Assembly (NCBI GenBank): GCA_038852315.1
Contig: JAWCKF010000018.1
Span: forward strand, 1-34,180
Origin: COMBO-56-21 sp038852315
GTDB taxonomy: Archaea; Thermoplasmatota; Thermoplasmata; UBA10834
DNA: 34,180 nucleotides
Reading direction: 5' to 3'
Position numbers and translations under genes: made by a program. This document shows, in pieces, positions 1-8,418 of the stretch; the first letter of the stretch is position 1, and the number at the start of each line of letters is the position of its first letter. The notes under the pieces were generated by a model that did no database searches, was not told where the DNA came from, and saw only the letters and a program-made list of their open reading frames with translations.

Positions 1-1
1 C

Positions 2-283
2 GGTGGACACCTACACATTGACACGGACATCCTGGGCGGAAAGCTGCACCTGTGGGTCAAGGACAACGGCAGGGGCATCCCGGCCGAGGAGCAGCCGCGG
101 ATCTTCGACAAGTTCTTCCTCGCCGAGGCGGGCCTGACGCGGGAGGACGGACGCCTGGGCATAGGCCTGCACGTGAGCAGGGAGATCGTTCGGCGTCACG
201 GCGGGGAGATGTGGTTCGAGAGCGAGAAGGGGAAGGGCAGCACTTTCCACTTCGCCGTGCCCTTCAAGCAGGAACTCGGCTGA
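2..283 (+). CDS. Sensor histidine kinase, C-terminal ATPase domain (5' truncated)
   Basis: This reading frame is open from the window edge and ends at TGA 281-283, leaving about 93 residues. It shows the GHKL ATPase boxes of a histidine kinase: a G1 box DNGRGIP, an F box FDKFF, and a G2-like stretch GRLGIGLHVSREIV followed by GGEMWFES and GKGSTFHFAVP, which is the usual end of an HATPase_c domain. The fold binds ATP and phosphorylates a histidine in the DHp helix, which lies outside the window, so the sensed signal and partner regulator are unknown. The G2 box reads GIGLHVS rather than the commoner GLGLxIV, a mild variant. No receiver or output gene follows; the next gene is convergent. Assignment to the family is firm, the specific role is not. 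Confidence 0.85.
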   Translation, partial: GGHLHIDTDILGGKLHLWVKDNGRGIPAEEQPRIFDKFFLAEAGLTREDGRLGIGLHVSREIVRRHGGEMWFESEKGKGSTFHFAVPFKQELG

Positions 284-331
284 GATGCCATAAATGCGAT
301 GAGTCCGACTGTGCCTATCCGTAAACCTGCC

Positions 332-337
332 TTTTTT
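332..337 (+). terminator. Oligo-T tract after the histidine kinase gene
   Basis: A run of six T residues lies 48 bases after the stop of the kinase gene, in the gap between two convergent genes. Archaeal RNA polymerase commonly terminates at oligo-T in the non-template strand, so this is a candidate terminator; no stable hairpin precedes it. Confidence 0.4.
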
Positions 338-371
338 GATGAACGGCAACAGCCGCCGAAGGGCTCGGCCC

Positions 372-391
372 GAGAGTGAGACTCACATCTC
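372..391 (-). terminator. Inverted repeat over the stop codon of gltA
   Basis: GAGAGTGAG and CTCACATCTC form an inverted repeat with a one-base centre and one bulged A. It covers the stop codon of the minus-strand gene ending at 383. It may be a 3'-end hairpin, but no T-run follows on the minus strand, so a terminator role is only a guess. Confidence 0.25.
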
Positions 392-1852
392 GCAGCTGAG
401 CTTCTCGAACGCCTCGGGCGCGGGCCAACTCTTGTCGCCCATGAGGTACCTGTGCATCGACCTGGCCGCGCGCTTCCCATCGCCCATCGCGAGTATGACC
501 GTCGCAGCACCGGACGCGATGTCGCCGCCCGCCCAGACGCCCTTCTTCGAGGTCCGGCCCTCCTCGTCCACCGCGATGGTGCCCTCCTTCGTCGTCTTGA
601 GGTCGGGCGTGGTCATCGGCACGAGCGGGTTGGGGCTCTGGCCGATGGCTATAAGGACTGTCTGCGCGTCGATGAGGAAGTTCGATCCCTCGATCTTTAT
701 CGGCCGCCTCCTGCCCGAGGCATCAGGCTCGCCGAGCTTCATCCGCACGGCCTCGACCTGCTTCACGTTGCCGCACTCGTCGCCTATGAACCTGACTGGC
801 GCGGCCAGCAGCTCGAACCGGACGCCCTCCTCCTTCGCGTGGTGGACCTCCTCGCGCCTCGCCGGCAGCTCCGCCTCCGACCTCCTGTAGAGGATGATGG
901 ACTCCTTGCATCCCAGCCTCAGGGATGTCCTCGCGCAGTCCATGGCGACGTTGCCGCCGCCGATCGTCACGACGCGCTCGCCCACTCGTATCGGCGTGTC
1001 GTACTCGGGGAACTTGAAAGCCTTCATCAGGTTGACCCTTGTGAGGAACTCGTTCGCCGACATGATGCCGTTGAGGTTCTCGCCTGGCAGGTTCGTCCAG
1101 TCCGGCAGGCCGGCCCCCGTGCCGACGAAGACTGCGTCGTACTGCTGGAGCAGCTCGTCGACCGTGTCGAGCTTGCCTATGACGTAGTCGTTCTTGATCT
1201 CGACGCCCATCCTGCTTATGTAATCGACCTCCGCCCTCACGATCTCCTTGGGCAGCCTGAACTCGGGTATGCCGTACACGAGGACTCCGCCGCAGTACTG
1301 GAGGGCTTCGAACACCGTCACCTTGTGCCCCAGCTTCGCGAGGTCTCCGGCGACGGTCAGGCCGGCCGGGCCCGCGCCGACGACCGCGACCTTCTTGCCC
1401 GTCGGCGGGGGAACCTCGATCTTCCCGTGCCTCTGCTGCTTCCGCTCCCAGTCGGCCAGGAACCTCTCCAGCCTCCCTATGCCGACGGGCTCGTTCTTCT
1501 TGCCGAGCACGCAGTTGCCCTCGCACTGGTTCTCGTACGGGCAGACCCGCCCGCACACGGCCGGGAGGTTCTGCTTCTCCCTGATGATCCTGATCGCCTC
1601 GGCGAAGTTGCCCTCCTGGACCTGCTTGATGAACGCGGGTATGTCGATCTCGACAGGGCAGCCGTCCATGCAGACCTTCCTGTTGGGCCCGCGCTTGCAC
1701 TGGAGGCATCTCTGGGCCTCGAGTATGGCGGTCTGAGCGTCCTGCCCGAGGGGCACCTCATCGAAGTTGTGTATCCTCACCTTCGGGTCCTGCTCGGGCA
1801 TGGGATACTTCTTCGGGACTATCTTCCTGGGCTTCTTCTCCTCCTCGGGCAT
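383..1852 (-). CDS. gltA: NADPH-dependent glutamate synthase small subunit-like flavoprotein (GltD/SudA/NfnB family)
   Basis: This 489-residue flavoprotein belongs to the glutamate synthase beta / SudA / NfnB family, which passes electrons between NAD(P)H, FAD and Fe-S clusters. Two N-terminal cysteine groups are visible (Cys49, 52, 61, 65 and Cys100, 104, 110, 114), matching the two [4Fe-4S] sites. An FAD Rossmann motif GAGPAG lies at 159-164, a second dinucleotide motif GGGNVAMD at 298-305, and an Ala-Gly-Gly-Asp FAD motif near the C terminus. Length is normal. The ATG directly follows the TAG of the upstream gene (TAGATG), and its ribosome site GGAGGGG is formed by that gene's last codons, so the two are translationally coupled. 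With its partner it may feed electrons to the glutamate synthase proteins upstream. A bifurcating ferredoxin:NADP oxidoreductase (NfnAB) or sulfide dehydrogenase role is equally possible from sequence. Confidence 0.85.
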   Translation of the reverse strand: MPEEEKKPRKIVPKKYPMPEQDPKVRIHNFDEVPLGQDAQTAILEAQRCLQCKRGPNRKVCMDGCPVEIDIPAFIKQVQEGNFAEAIRIIREKQNLPAVCGRVCPYENQCEGNCVLGKKNEPVGIGRLERFLADWERKQQRHGKIEVPPPTGKKVAVVGAGPAGLTVAGDLAKLGHKVTVFEALQYCGGVLVYGIPEFRLPKEIVRAEVDYISRMGVEIKNDYVIGKLDTVDELLQQYDAVFVGTGAGLPDWTNLPGENLNGIMSANEFLTRVNLMKAFKFPEYDTPIRVGERVVTIGGGNVAMDCARTSLRLGCKESIILYRRSEAELPARREEVHHAKEEGVRFELLAAPVRFIGDECGNVKQVEAVRMKLGEPDASGRRRPIKIEGSNFLIDAQTVLIAIGQSPNPLVPMTTPDLKTTKEGTIAVDEEGRTSKKGVWAGGDIASGAATVILAMGDGKRAARSMHRYLMGDKSWPAPEAFEKLSCEM

Positions 1853-2680
1853 CTACTTCCCCTCCATGAAGCGCCTGAGAGCGATCTGCTCCTCGGGGAT
1901 GTACCTCTTGTTCCTCGCCGTGAGGTTCTCGAAATCGACCTTGTGTCCGTCGAACTCTGGGCCGTCAACGCACCCGAACTTGGTCTTGCCGTCGACGATG
2001 ACCCTGCACGAACCGCACATGCCGGTCCCGTCGACCATGATCGGGTTGAGGCTGACGATCGTCTTGATGTTGTACGGCCTCGTGATGTTGGCTATGACCT
2101 TCATCATCACGATGGGGCCGACGGCGTAGACCATGTCGATCTTCTTGTTCTCCGCGATGAGCTTCTTCAGCACATCGCTGACGAACCCGTGGTGCCCCTT
2201 GGAGCCGTCGTCCGTGCAGACATAGAACTCGTCGCTCACGGACTGGATCTCCTGCTCGTATATCAGGAGCTTCTCGTTCCTCGCGCCTATGATGTTGATC
2301 ATGTAGTTCCCCGCCTGCCTGAGCGCGCGCACGACCGGGTACATCAGCGCGAGGCCTATCCCGCCGCCTATCGCGACGACGTTGCCGAACTTGTGGAGCT
2401 CGGTCGGCAACCCGAGCGGGCCGACGAGGCTGAAGATCTTGTCTCCCGCCTTCATCCTGCCGAGCTGCTTCGTGGTCTTCCCCACCTCGAGAGCGGCGAT
2501 GGTTATGGTGCCCTTCTCAGGTGAGAAGTCCGCCATCGTGAGCGGGATCCTCTCGCCCCTCTCATCGGGCGTCACCATAACGAACTGTCCCGCCTTCGCC
2601 TTCCTGGCGATGTGCGGGGCCATTATCTCTAGCCTGACGACATCCGGCGTGAGCTTCTCTGCCTTCACTATCTCGTACAT
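1853..2680 (-). CDS. sudB: FAD/NAD(P)- and [2Fe-2S]-binding subunit, SudB/NfnA-type
   Basis: This 275-residue protein resembles the ferredoxin-NADP reductase-like subunits of sulfide dehydrogenase, NfnAB and the PyrK family. The N-terminal half is an FAD-binding beta barrel. The middle has the NAD-binding GGGIGLALMYP motif. Near the C terminus VDGTGMCGSC followed by FGCVDGPEFDGH gives three cysteines and a preceding aspartate, the ligand set known for the [2Fe-2S] cluster of NfnA. The reading frame extends upstream to 2821, but ATG 2680 (MYEIVKAEKL) matches where the family begins and the upstream part looks non-coding. It lies directly before gltA and shares its transcript. A 218-base gap separates it from the glutamate synthase fusion gene, with a TATA-like box at 2771-2778, so the pair may be expressed independently of the main block. 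Confidence 0.85.
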   Translation of the reverse strand: MYEIVKAEKLTPDVVRLEIMAPHIARKAKAGQFVMVTPDERGERIPLTMADFSPEKGTITIAALEVGKTTKQLGRMKAGDKIFSLVGPLGLPTELHKFGNVVAIGGGIGLALMYPVVRALRQAGNYMINIIGARNEKLLIYEQEIQSVSDEFYVCTDDGSKGHHGFVSDVLKKLIAENKKIDMVYAVGPIVMMKVIANITRPYNIKTIVSLNPIMVDGTGMCGSCRVIVDGKTKFGCVDGPEFDGHKVDFENLTARNKRYIPEEQIALRRFMEGK

Positions 2681-2770
2681 CTGCACACCCTTCCCGCAGC
2701 CGGCCAGCCGCGGCCGCCGGCATGACTGGAACGAGGCCGTGATGCCTGCGGGCGTGGCATTCCAGAGTCG

Positions 2771-2778
2771 ATATTTAA
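2771..2778 (-). promoter_or_regulatory. TATA-like box upstream of the sudB-gltA pair
   Basis: On the minus strand the bases read TTAAATAT after an A-rich stretch. The position predicts a start of transcription near 2748 and a leader of about 65 bases. A second AT-rich motif (TTATAAT on the minus strand, near 2796-2802) lies further up. This is the only AT-rich patch between the two gene blocks. Confidence 0.4.
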
Positions 2779-2898
2779 CTTTGGCGTAGGTACGATTATA
2801 AGGGGTGCGAATTCCGAGCATCTCTTACGAAGAGCTGCTTCGCCTGAAATTCGTACCAATAACCTGCACGGCATTCGAACGCTGCTGCAGGGAGGGCA

Positions 2899-5535
2899 TC
2901 AGTCTCCCACGGCCTGGAGCCTGGCGGTCCCCTGCAGGGTGACGAGGGGGACCGCCTCCACCTTCCTGTAGACCTCCTCTGGCGGACGTGTGACCCCGTC
3001 TACCTTCAGCAGGAAGCCCTCGACGGGTATGTTGAACAGCCTCTCGTTCTCCTTCAGGTAGGGGAGGATGAGGTTCCAGTCGGCCTTCGTGAGCCTCGAT
3101 ATCCGGCCTCCGTTGAGCTGGTCCTCTCCGACGAGCTTCTTGGGGTCGCGGATGTATATCGCGCCTCCCGAGGCGAGCGAGAAGAGGTTCCCCCCGGGGT
3201 ACGGCGTCGGCAGGTCCACCGGGTTTCCATTCGCGTCGAACGCGCAGCCGTTGAGCACAACGAAGCCACCGCCGTAAAGCGGGTTGCCCGCCATGAAGGA
3301 CTCCGCGAGGTAGTCAAGGCAGGTCCCGTTTATGACCACCTTCGGCCTGCCGACGGCGTTGATCAGCGGCCGCCCTGCAGCGTTCCCGAGCACGAACGCC
3401 TCGCCGCCCTTGGCGCCGTACATGAAGGTCTGGCCGACGTCGCCGTGGACGATCAACCTGCCGTCGCTCAGTATCTGCCCTAGCTGGTCCTGGCCGTTCC
3501 CGTGCACGACCACCTCAGCTCCGTCCAGGCCCGAGCCGAGGTAGTCCCCCGGGCTTCCGTAGACGTCCACCCTGAGGCCCTTCGAACGCGGTCCGAGGCC
3601 GCACCCGATGAACCTCTGTCCCCTCGTGCCGATCACGATGACGCGGTTCCAGCCAAGCGCTCTCGCGTCGCGGATCAGGAACGACACGCCGGACTCGCCC
3701 TCCATAGGGAAGTCCTCGGCGTCGATCACAAGCTTGTCGTACGGGCTGGTCGGCGGCCGGAGCTTCTGACGGCTGTCGAAATCGACGAGCGCGTATGTCG
3801 ACACGGCCCTTCGCCCGTCTATCGGTGTGACATTCCTCAGCAGCGTGCAGAGCGCGTCATAGGCCCTGCCCACGACCCTGCTCCTCCTGAACCTGCCCGT
3901 CGGATAGCGCCTGTCGATCACCATCGTGAGAAGCTCGACGGCTTCGTCCCTCGCCACATCGCTCTTCTGCGATTCCTGCACGATTGCCGAGAACATGCTC
4001 GTAAACTCCTTCGCGGACATCTCCCCCAGGGCGCTTACGAACCCGTCGAACGCAGCGTGAGCGCTCCGTCCTGAGACCATCCTCGTGATCTTCTCGCTCA
4101 CCCTAGCCTTCTCCGGGAGACGGCCCGCAAGCTCCCTGTCCAGCTCCCTGTCCCAATCCATGTACGGAGGCACCACGGGCACGCCGAACTTGTTCGTGCA
4201 TATCAGGCGCTTCCTGCTTGGCCGGCCTTCCTCGTCGAACAGGCTGAACACGAACGCGCCGCCGTCAGTGTGGCTGCCTCCCCTCGCGTTCCAGTACATG
4301 TCCGCGAAGGGCGGCACAGAGGGGAACTCCTCCGACAAGCTCCTGAGGGCGGCGTCGATGGCCTGCTTCTCCGACGCTATCATGCCGAGCTGGACGTCTC
4401 CGTCGACCAGGGCGAACACCTGCGGCCTGAGCATCGAGGTGTCTGTGATGCCCATCAGCTGGAGCCTCCTCTCGTAGTAGCTGTTCCTACCGATGATGAA
4501 GAACCACGGGCCGTCCGGGGAGCCGTGGATGTGAGTCGCCTGGATCGCGCGGTACACTCCGCGCTTGTGCTCGGGCAGCATGTGAAAGTCGCGCTCGGTC
4601 GTCGGTGCGAGGGCCTCGATTATGTACTCCAGCGGGTAGCGGTAGGTCCTGTTCAGGACATCGAACAGCAGCACGGACACTTCGGTGTCTGTGAGGAACA
4701 GCGGGACGACGTTCCTCTGCGCGAGATACTCCGACACCGAGTGGTAGTTCGCGAAGTCGCCGTTGTGAACGAGCGCCTCGTCGAGCCCGACGAACGGATG
4801 CGCCCCGCCCGGATGCCAGACCCGGCCCTTCGTCGGGTACCGCTGGTGGCCTATCCATATGTGCGCCTGGACGTCCTCGAGCTGGTAGTACCTGATGACG
4901 TCCTCGGCGTACCCCACGACCTTCATCACCATCATGTTCCGCCCGTGGGACATCACGAACGCGGCCATCTGCGAGGATGCGTAGTACTTGTGGTTTATCC
5001 TGAAGCTCGTCTGGTACACGAACTCGTCCTCGGCCCGCCTCGGGTCGAGCCCTTCGAGCCCGTTCTTCAGGATGAACTGCTGGAGCGCCTCCTTCTTTGC
5101 CCTGCAGAAATACCTCCACACCTCGGGCGGCGTGACCGTGAGGCTTTCAAGGAGCTTCTTGTCGGCAGAGGTCTGGACCTTGTACCTCTTGTCGACCTTG
5201 TAGTTCGGTTTGATGAACTCGTCCTCGAGCTGCGTCCTCACCTCTGGCTTCAGGTACGCGACCTGTATGAGATAGTCGTCGTCCAGGATCTGCCTGCTAA
5301 CGCCCATCTGCTCTGGCGAGAGGCCGACGGCCGCCACTCCTCCGCCCTTGCCGTTGCCCCTGTTGTGCATCTGCAGCAGGGGCTGGAGTATGTGTCTGCC
5401 CGAGATCGGCACGGAGCTCGCTATCCCGACGACGCCACACCCTCCCTCGGCCTCCGTCGACCTGCCCCCGCCTGGCGGCCTCAGCGAGGTCATCCAGCTC
5501 CTGGATCTGATGATCGCCCTGGGTTCGTCGCTCAC
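2899..5535 (-). CDS. gltB: Glutamate synthase, glutaminase (GATase II) domain fused to GXGXG domain
   Basis: This 878-residue protein joins the first and last parts of the bacterial glutamate synthase large subunit and lacks the central FMN domain, which is encoded by the next gene upstream. Near the N terminus GGCGVVG places the glutaminase nucleophile at Cys33. An archaeal-type insert follows, then the class II amidotransferase signatures HQRYPTKG and HNGDFANY. The last ~260 residues carry the glycine-rich beta-helix (GXGXG) repeats, including GCGLGPRSKG, YLGSGLDGAEVVVHGNG and MYGAKGGEAFVLGNAAGR. The chosen start is GTG 5535, which overlaps the upstream stop as GTGA behind a GGGGGCGG ribosome site; the longer frame to 5652 runs inside that neighbour. 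The protein would release ammonia from glutamine and deliver it to the FMN subunit. A Cys33 well inside the protein implies either removal of the leader or a variant maturation. Confidence 0.88.
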   Translation of the reverse strand: MSDEPRAIIRSRSWMTSLRPPGGGRSTEAEGGCGVVGIASSVPISGRHILQPLLQMHNRGNGKGGGVAAVGLSPEQMGVSRQILDDDYLIQVAYLKPEVRTQLEDEFIKPNYKVDKRYKVQTSADKKLLESLTVTPPEVWRYFCRAKKEALQQFILKNGLEGLDPRRAEDEFVYQTSFRINHKYYASSQMAAFVMSHGRNMMVMKVVGYAEDVIRYYQLEDVQAHIWIGHQRYPTKGRVWHPGGAHPFVGLDEALVHNGDFANYHSVSEYLAQRNVVPLFLTDTEVSVLLFDVLNRTYRYPLEYIIEALAPTTERDFHMLPEHKRGVYRAIQATHIHGSPDGPWFFIIGRNSYYERRLQLMGITDTSMLRPQVFALVDGDVQLGMIASEKQAIDAALRSLSEEFPSVPPFADMYWNARGGSHTDGGAFVFSLFDEEGRPSRKRLICTNKFGVPVVPPYMDWDRELDRELAGRLPEKARVSEKITRMVSGRSAHAAFDGFVSALGEMSAKEFTSMFSAIVQESQKSDVARDEAVELLTMVIDRRYPTGRFRRSRVVGRAYDALCTLLRNVTPIDGRRAVSTYALVDFDSRQKLRPPTSPYDKLVIDAEDFPMEGESGVSFLIRDARALGWNRVIVIGTRGQRFIGCGLGPRSKGLRVDVYGSPGDYLGSGLDGAEVVVHGNGQDQLGQILSDGRLIVHGDVGQTFMYGAKGGEAFVLGNAAGRPLINAVGRPKVVINGTCLDYLAESFMAGNPLYGGGFVVLNGCAFDANGNPVDLPTPYPGGNLFSLASGGAIYIRDPKKLVGEDQLNGGRISRLTKADWNLILPYLKENERLFNIPVEGFLLKVDGVTRPPEEVYRKVEAVPLVTLQGTARLQAVGD

Positions 5536-7052
5536 TTGACCGCCCCCTTCGAGTTCCCGTCCTCGCGTCTGAGCAGGTCGACCCTTCCCCTGAGCTGCGA
5601 TATGTCCTCCATCCCGAGCCTGGAGAGGAGTTCGCACCACTGCTGTCGCCACGCGCCATAGAGATTCGATATCATCGTCGCGCCCCAGTCGGGATCCGTC
5701 AGCTTGTGTAGCTCAGGGTCCGTCGTTGCGATGCCTCTCGGACATCCCCTGCCGCTCTCACAGTTGCCGCATCTGACGCAGCCGAGCGCGACCAGGTCCG
5801 CCGTGCCTATCACAGCCCCGTCGGCCCCGAGCGCGATCGCCTTCGCCACGTCGAGCGCGGTCCTTATGCCGCCGCTGGCTAGGAGTGTGACCTCGTCCCT
5901 TATCCCCTCGTTGACGAGGAACTTGTGCACCTTCGGTATCGCGTACTCGATCGGCATCGCGATGTTCTTCTTCGCTATCTCCGGAGCAGCGCCTGTGCCG
6001 CCGTAGCCACCGTCGAGATGGACAATGTGCGCGCCGGCGTAGTAGCTGCCTACGGCGACCATCTCGACGTCGTTAGGTGTTGAGACCTTGACGGCTAGGA
6101 GGGCCCGCGGGTTTATCGAGGCGACCCAATCCAGGTGCTTCTTGTGATCCTCGACGGAGTACACGCTGTGGAACGGGAACGGTGAGAACAAGCTCGTGTA
6201 GGGGACGGCTTCCCTCATCCGCGCGACATCGGGCGTGTTCTTGTCATGGAGCAGATGGCCGCCCAGCCCGGGCTTGGCGCCCTGGGCATACTTGAACTCG
6301 ACTATGCGCGCCCGCTGGATGGTCTCCTCGCGCACGCCAAAGAGCCCCGTCGCGATCTGCGTGATGACGTGGTCCTTGTAGGGTATGAGCTGCTCTGGAT
6401 ATCCGCCCTCCCCCGTGCACGTGAAAGTTCTCCAGGCCTTCGCCGCCTTCGCCCTCGCGAGCATCGTGTAGACGCTGACCGAGCCGAACGACATACCGCC
6501 ACCGTAGATGGGTATGGGTATCGTGATCCTCTGTCCAGAACCGCGTCTGTTCAGCTCGATGGAGGTCGATATCCTGTCTGGGTCCGTCCTCTCTTTCGAG
6601 CTCGGGAAGCGGAAGTGGAGGACGTCGAACCCTCCTCCAGACGCGCCGATGTTTCCCGGGTGCTCGATCGGGACAGCTTCCCCCGACCGTGCCATGGACC
6701 ATGTTGCGAGTATCATCTCGGCGGTCCAGCGTGGGTCTCCCATGCTCGCGAACGTCTCGCTCCGCCCGACCGAGAGGGATTTCGTTGGGCAGTTGGCTAC
6801 ACAGTAGAAGGCGTTCTTCTCGCACGACGGACCGATGCATCTGGTGTCGTCCGGGGGCAAAATGCTCACGTGGCCATCGATGCGCCGGTGAACACCGTAC
6901 GGGCACAGGGCCGCGCACATGCCGCAGGAGATGCACGTCGGACGCCTGAGCACGCTCCAGCGTCCCGCAAACATCAGCTTCTCCGCGGGTATCGGCACGG
7001 CCTTCGGCAGGGCGAGTTCGACTGCTACGGACTCATCAGGCGTTCGAACCAC
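5532..7052 (-). CDS. gltB: Glutamate synthase FMN-binding domain protein with N-terminal ferredoxin domain
   Basis: This 506-residue protein is the archaeal stand-alone catalytic domain of glutamate synthase, making glutamate from 2-oxoglutarate and ammonia on FMN. Eight cysteines near the N terminus (Cys40, 43, 46, 50; Cys72, 77, 84, 88) form a two-[4Fe-4S] ferredoxin domain. The FMN barrel shows GGGMSFGSVS, CTGEGGYPEQ, GAKPGLGGHLL, HLDGGYGGTGAAP and SGGIRTALDVAKAIALGADG. CVRCGNCESGRGCPRG supplies the [3Fe-4S] cysteines. It overlaps the next gene by GTGA and the preceding gene by 17 bases. The start is awkward: GTG 7052 sits directly against the GGGAGGT ribosome site. The well-spaced ATG (7036) is out of frame and meets TAG after three codons. 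Family membership is certain, the first few residues are not. Confidence 0.9.
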   Translation of the reverse strand: MVRTPDESVAVELALPKAVPIPAEKLMFAGRWSVLRRPTCISCGMCAALCPYGVHRRIDGHVSILPPDDTRCIGPSCEKNAFYCVANCPTKSLSVGRSETFASMGDPRWTAEMILATWSMARSGEAVPIEHPGNIGASGGGFDVLHFRFPSSKERTDPDRISTSIELNRRGSGQRITIPIPIYGGGMSFGSVSVYTMLARAKAAKAWRTFTCTGEGGYPEQLIPYKDHVITQIATGLFGVREETIQRARIVEFKYAQGAKPGLGGHLLHDKNTPDVARMREAVPYTSLFSPFPFHSVYSVEDHKKHLDWVASINPRALLAVKVSTPNDVEMVAVGSYYAGAHIVHLDGGYGGTGAAPEIAKKNIAMPIEYAIPKVHKFLVNEGIRDEVTLLASGGIRTALDVAKAIALGADGAVIGTADLVALGCVRCGNCESGRGCPRGIATTDPELHKLTDPDWGATMISNLYGAWRQQWCELLSRLGMEDISQLRGRVDLLRREDGNSKGAVK

Positions 7053-8418
7053 CTCCCTCGATGCCCGCGAAGGACTCGCGCTCCATGTCTTCGAAGAATA
7101 TCGCGCGACCGAGCTCGCCCCTCAGACGCCTAGCCTCCCTGAGTCCCATCGCTCCCAGTACCTCTAGGAGCTGGTCCCTCCACGCGCCCACCATGTTGCA
7201 CACGCGCCCTTCGATCCACTCGGGCGACGCGCTGGACAGGTTCGCTGGACACGATGCCAAGGAACACGTGATGCAGTTCCGGCATTCCAGCGCTATGAGC
7301 AGTGCGCGCTCGATGGCGACCACGTCCGCGCCGCAGATTATGGTCTTGGGCACGTGCTCCGCGGCTGCTATGCCGCCCCCGGCGATCACGGTTATCTCGT
7401 CCCTGACCGCCTTAGACACGAGGGCCTTGTGGACCGCACGAAGAGAGTCCCTGGAATGACGGGGAGGATCCCCAGACTCCTCGTTCCCCTCTTCGTCGAA
7501 CAGGATGTGGACGGCATCGGCCCCCGCCCTCACCAGATCCAACACGCGCCTGTCGATGTCGGGGCCGGCACGGAGCCTGAACCCAAGGACTACGCTCGGG
7601 TTGTTCTTGCGGAATCTCCGCAGGTCGCCTTTCGGGATCCTCTCGAGCCCCACCTCGACCATCCGGACGCCATCGGGGACCGTTATGGCCGAGACATCCG
7701 AACCTTCGGGATAGACGGGGACGAGGCTGCCGTTCAAACCCGATTGTGTCGGCAAGGAGTTCGCGGGGGCCATCATCAGGCACTGGAGGCGTTTGGCGGC
7801 TCGCGCGAAGCCCTCCATCATGCCGTCAGTTACGGCCCTCAGGCGCGCGAGGTCGAGGACCACGGGTACGGGCTGCTCTATGATGGGCGGCATCTTCGTC
7901 CTCAGTGCCCCACCATCCCCGAACTCCAGCGCGTCGGGCTTCCTGCCTATGTCGACGCTGGTCGAGATGTACTCCCTCCCGTGAATCCCGTCCCTGGTAG
8001 GTCGAACTATCTCGGACATGTCTGTCCACATGCCATCATAGCCGGAGCCGGCGAAAGGCCCGCGGTATCCCGCCCCGAAGACGGGGATCCTTCCGCTCTC
8101 GGCCTCGGACCAGATGGTGACTATCCTCTGCGACGTCCAGATGCCTCTGCCGAGCGACCTGTACTCCTCGCTCAACATCATCGTGAGCGCACGCTGCGGG
8201 CACTCGGCAATGCATCTGAAGCAGTTCTTGCAGAGACTGTTCACAGGGTCCGCCATCTTCCGCGGGTCCTGCTCGCTGCGCTTGTGAACGCCGTACACGC
8301 ACGCTCTCTCGCACTTGCCGCAATTGGCACAGTTGTCCGCGCGCAGGATCTCGAACTTCGGCACGGGATGGCATCTGCCTGGGACGTCTGCCAGCGCGAT
8401 GTGGTACCTCTCAAACAT
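7036..8418 (-). CDS. Degenerate glutamate synthase FMN-domain paralogue with ferredoxin domain
   Basis: This 460-residue protein is plainly related to its downstream neighbour at both ends. The N terminus has two ferredoxin cysteine groups (Cys30, 33, 36, 40 and Cys63, 66, 69, 73). The C terminus has CRNCITCSLASCPANL and the shared GAWRDQLLEVLG...LRG pattern. Between them the barrel has lost the flavin and substrate signatures seen next door: the MSFGS loop, GEGGYPE and the HLDGGYGGTG loop are absent, the last replaced by HILFDEEGNEESGD. A GGGIAAAEHV stretch survives where SGGIRTALDV sits in the active copy. Start ATG 8418 is fixed by GGGAGGTGG eight bases upstream and overlaps the previous gene by eight bases. 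It probably serves as an Fe-S electron carrier or scaffold for glutamate synthase; an active enzyme of other specificity cannot be excluded. Confidence 0.8.
   Translation of the reverse strand: MFERYHIALADVPGRCHPVPKFEILRADNCANCGKCERACVYGVHKRSEQDPRKMADPVNSLCKNCFRCIAECPQRALTMMLSEEYRSLGRGIWTSQRIVTIWSEAESGRIPVFGAGYRGPFAGSGYDGMWTDMSEIVRPTRDGIHGREYISTSVDIGRKPDALEFGDGGALRTKMPPIIEQPVPVVLDLARLRAVTDGMMEGFARAAKRLQCLMMAPANSLPTQSGLNGSLVPVYPEGSDVSAITVPDGVRMVEVGLERIPKGDLRRFRKNNPSVVLGFRLRAGPDIDRRVLDLVRAGADAVHILFDEEGNEESGDPPRHSRDSLRAVHKALVSKAVRDEITVIAGGGIAAAEHVPKTIICGADVVAIERALLIALECRNCITCSLASCPANLSSASPEWIEGRVCNMVGAWRDQLLEVLGAMGLREARRLRGELGRAIFFEDMERESFAGIEGGGSNA

Noticed and set aside
452..2524. Long plus-strand frame of 690 codons
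   Set aside because: It lies opposite the two flavoprotein genes, has no domain features, and is a by-product of high-GC codon use.
4270..5661. 463-codon plus-strand frame opposite gltB
   Set aside because: Antisense shadow of the glutaminase domain with no coding features of its own.
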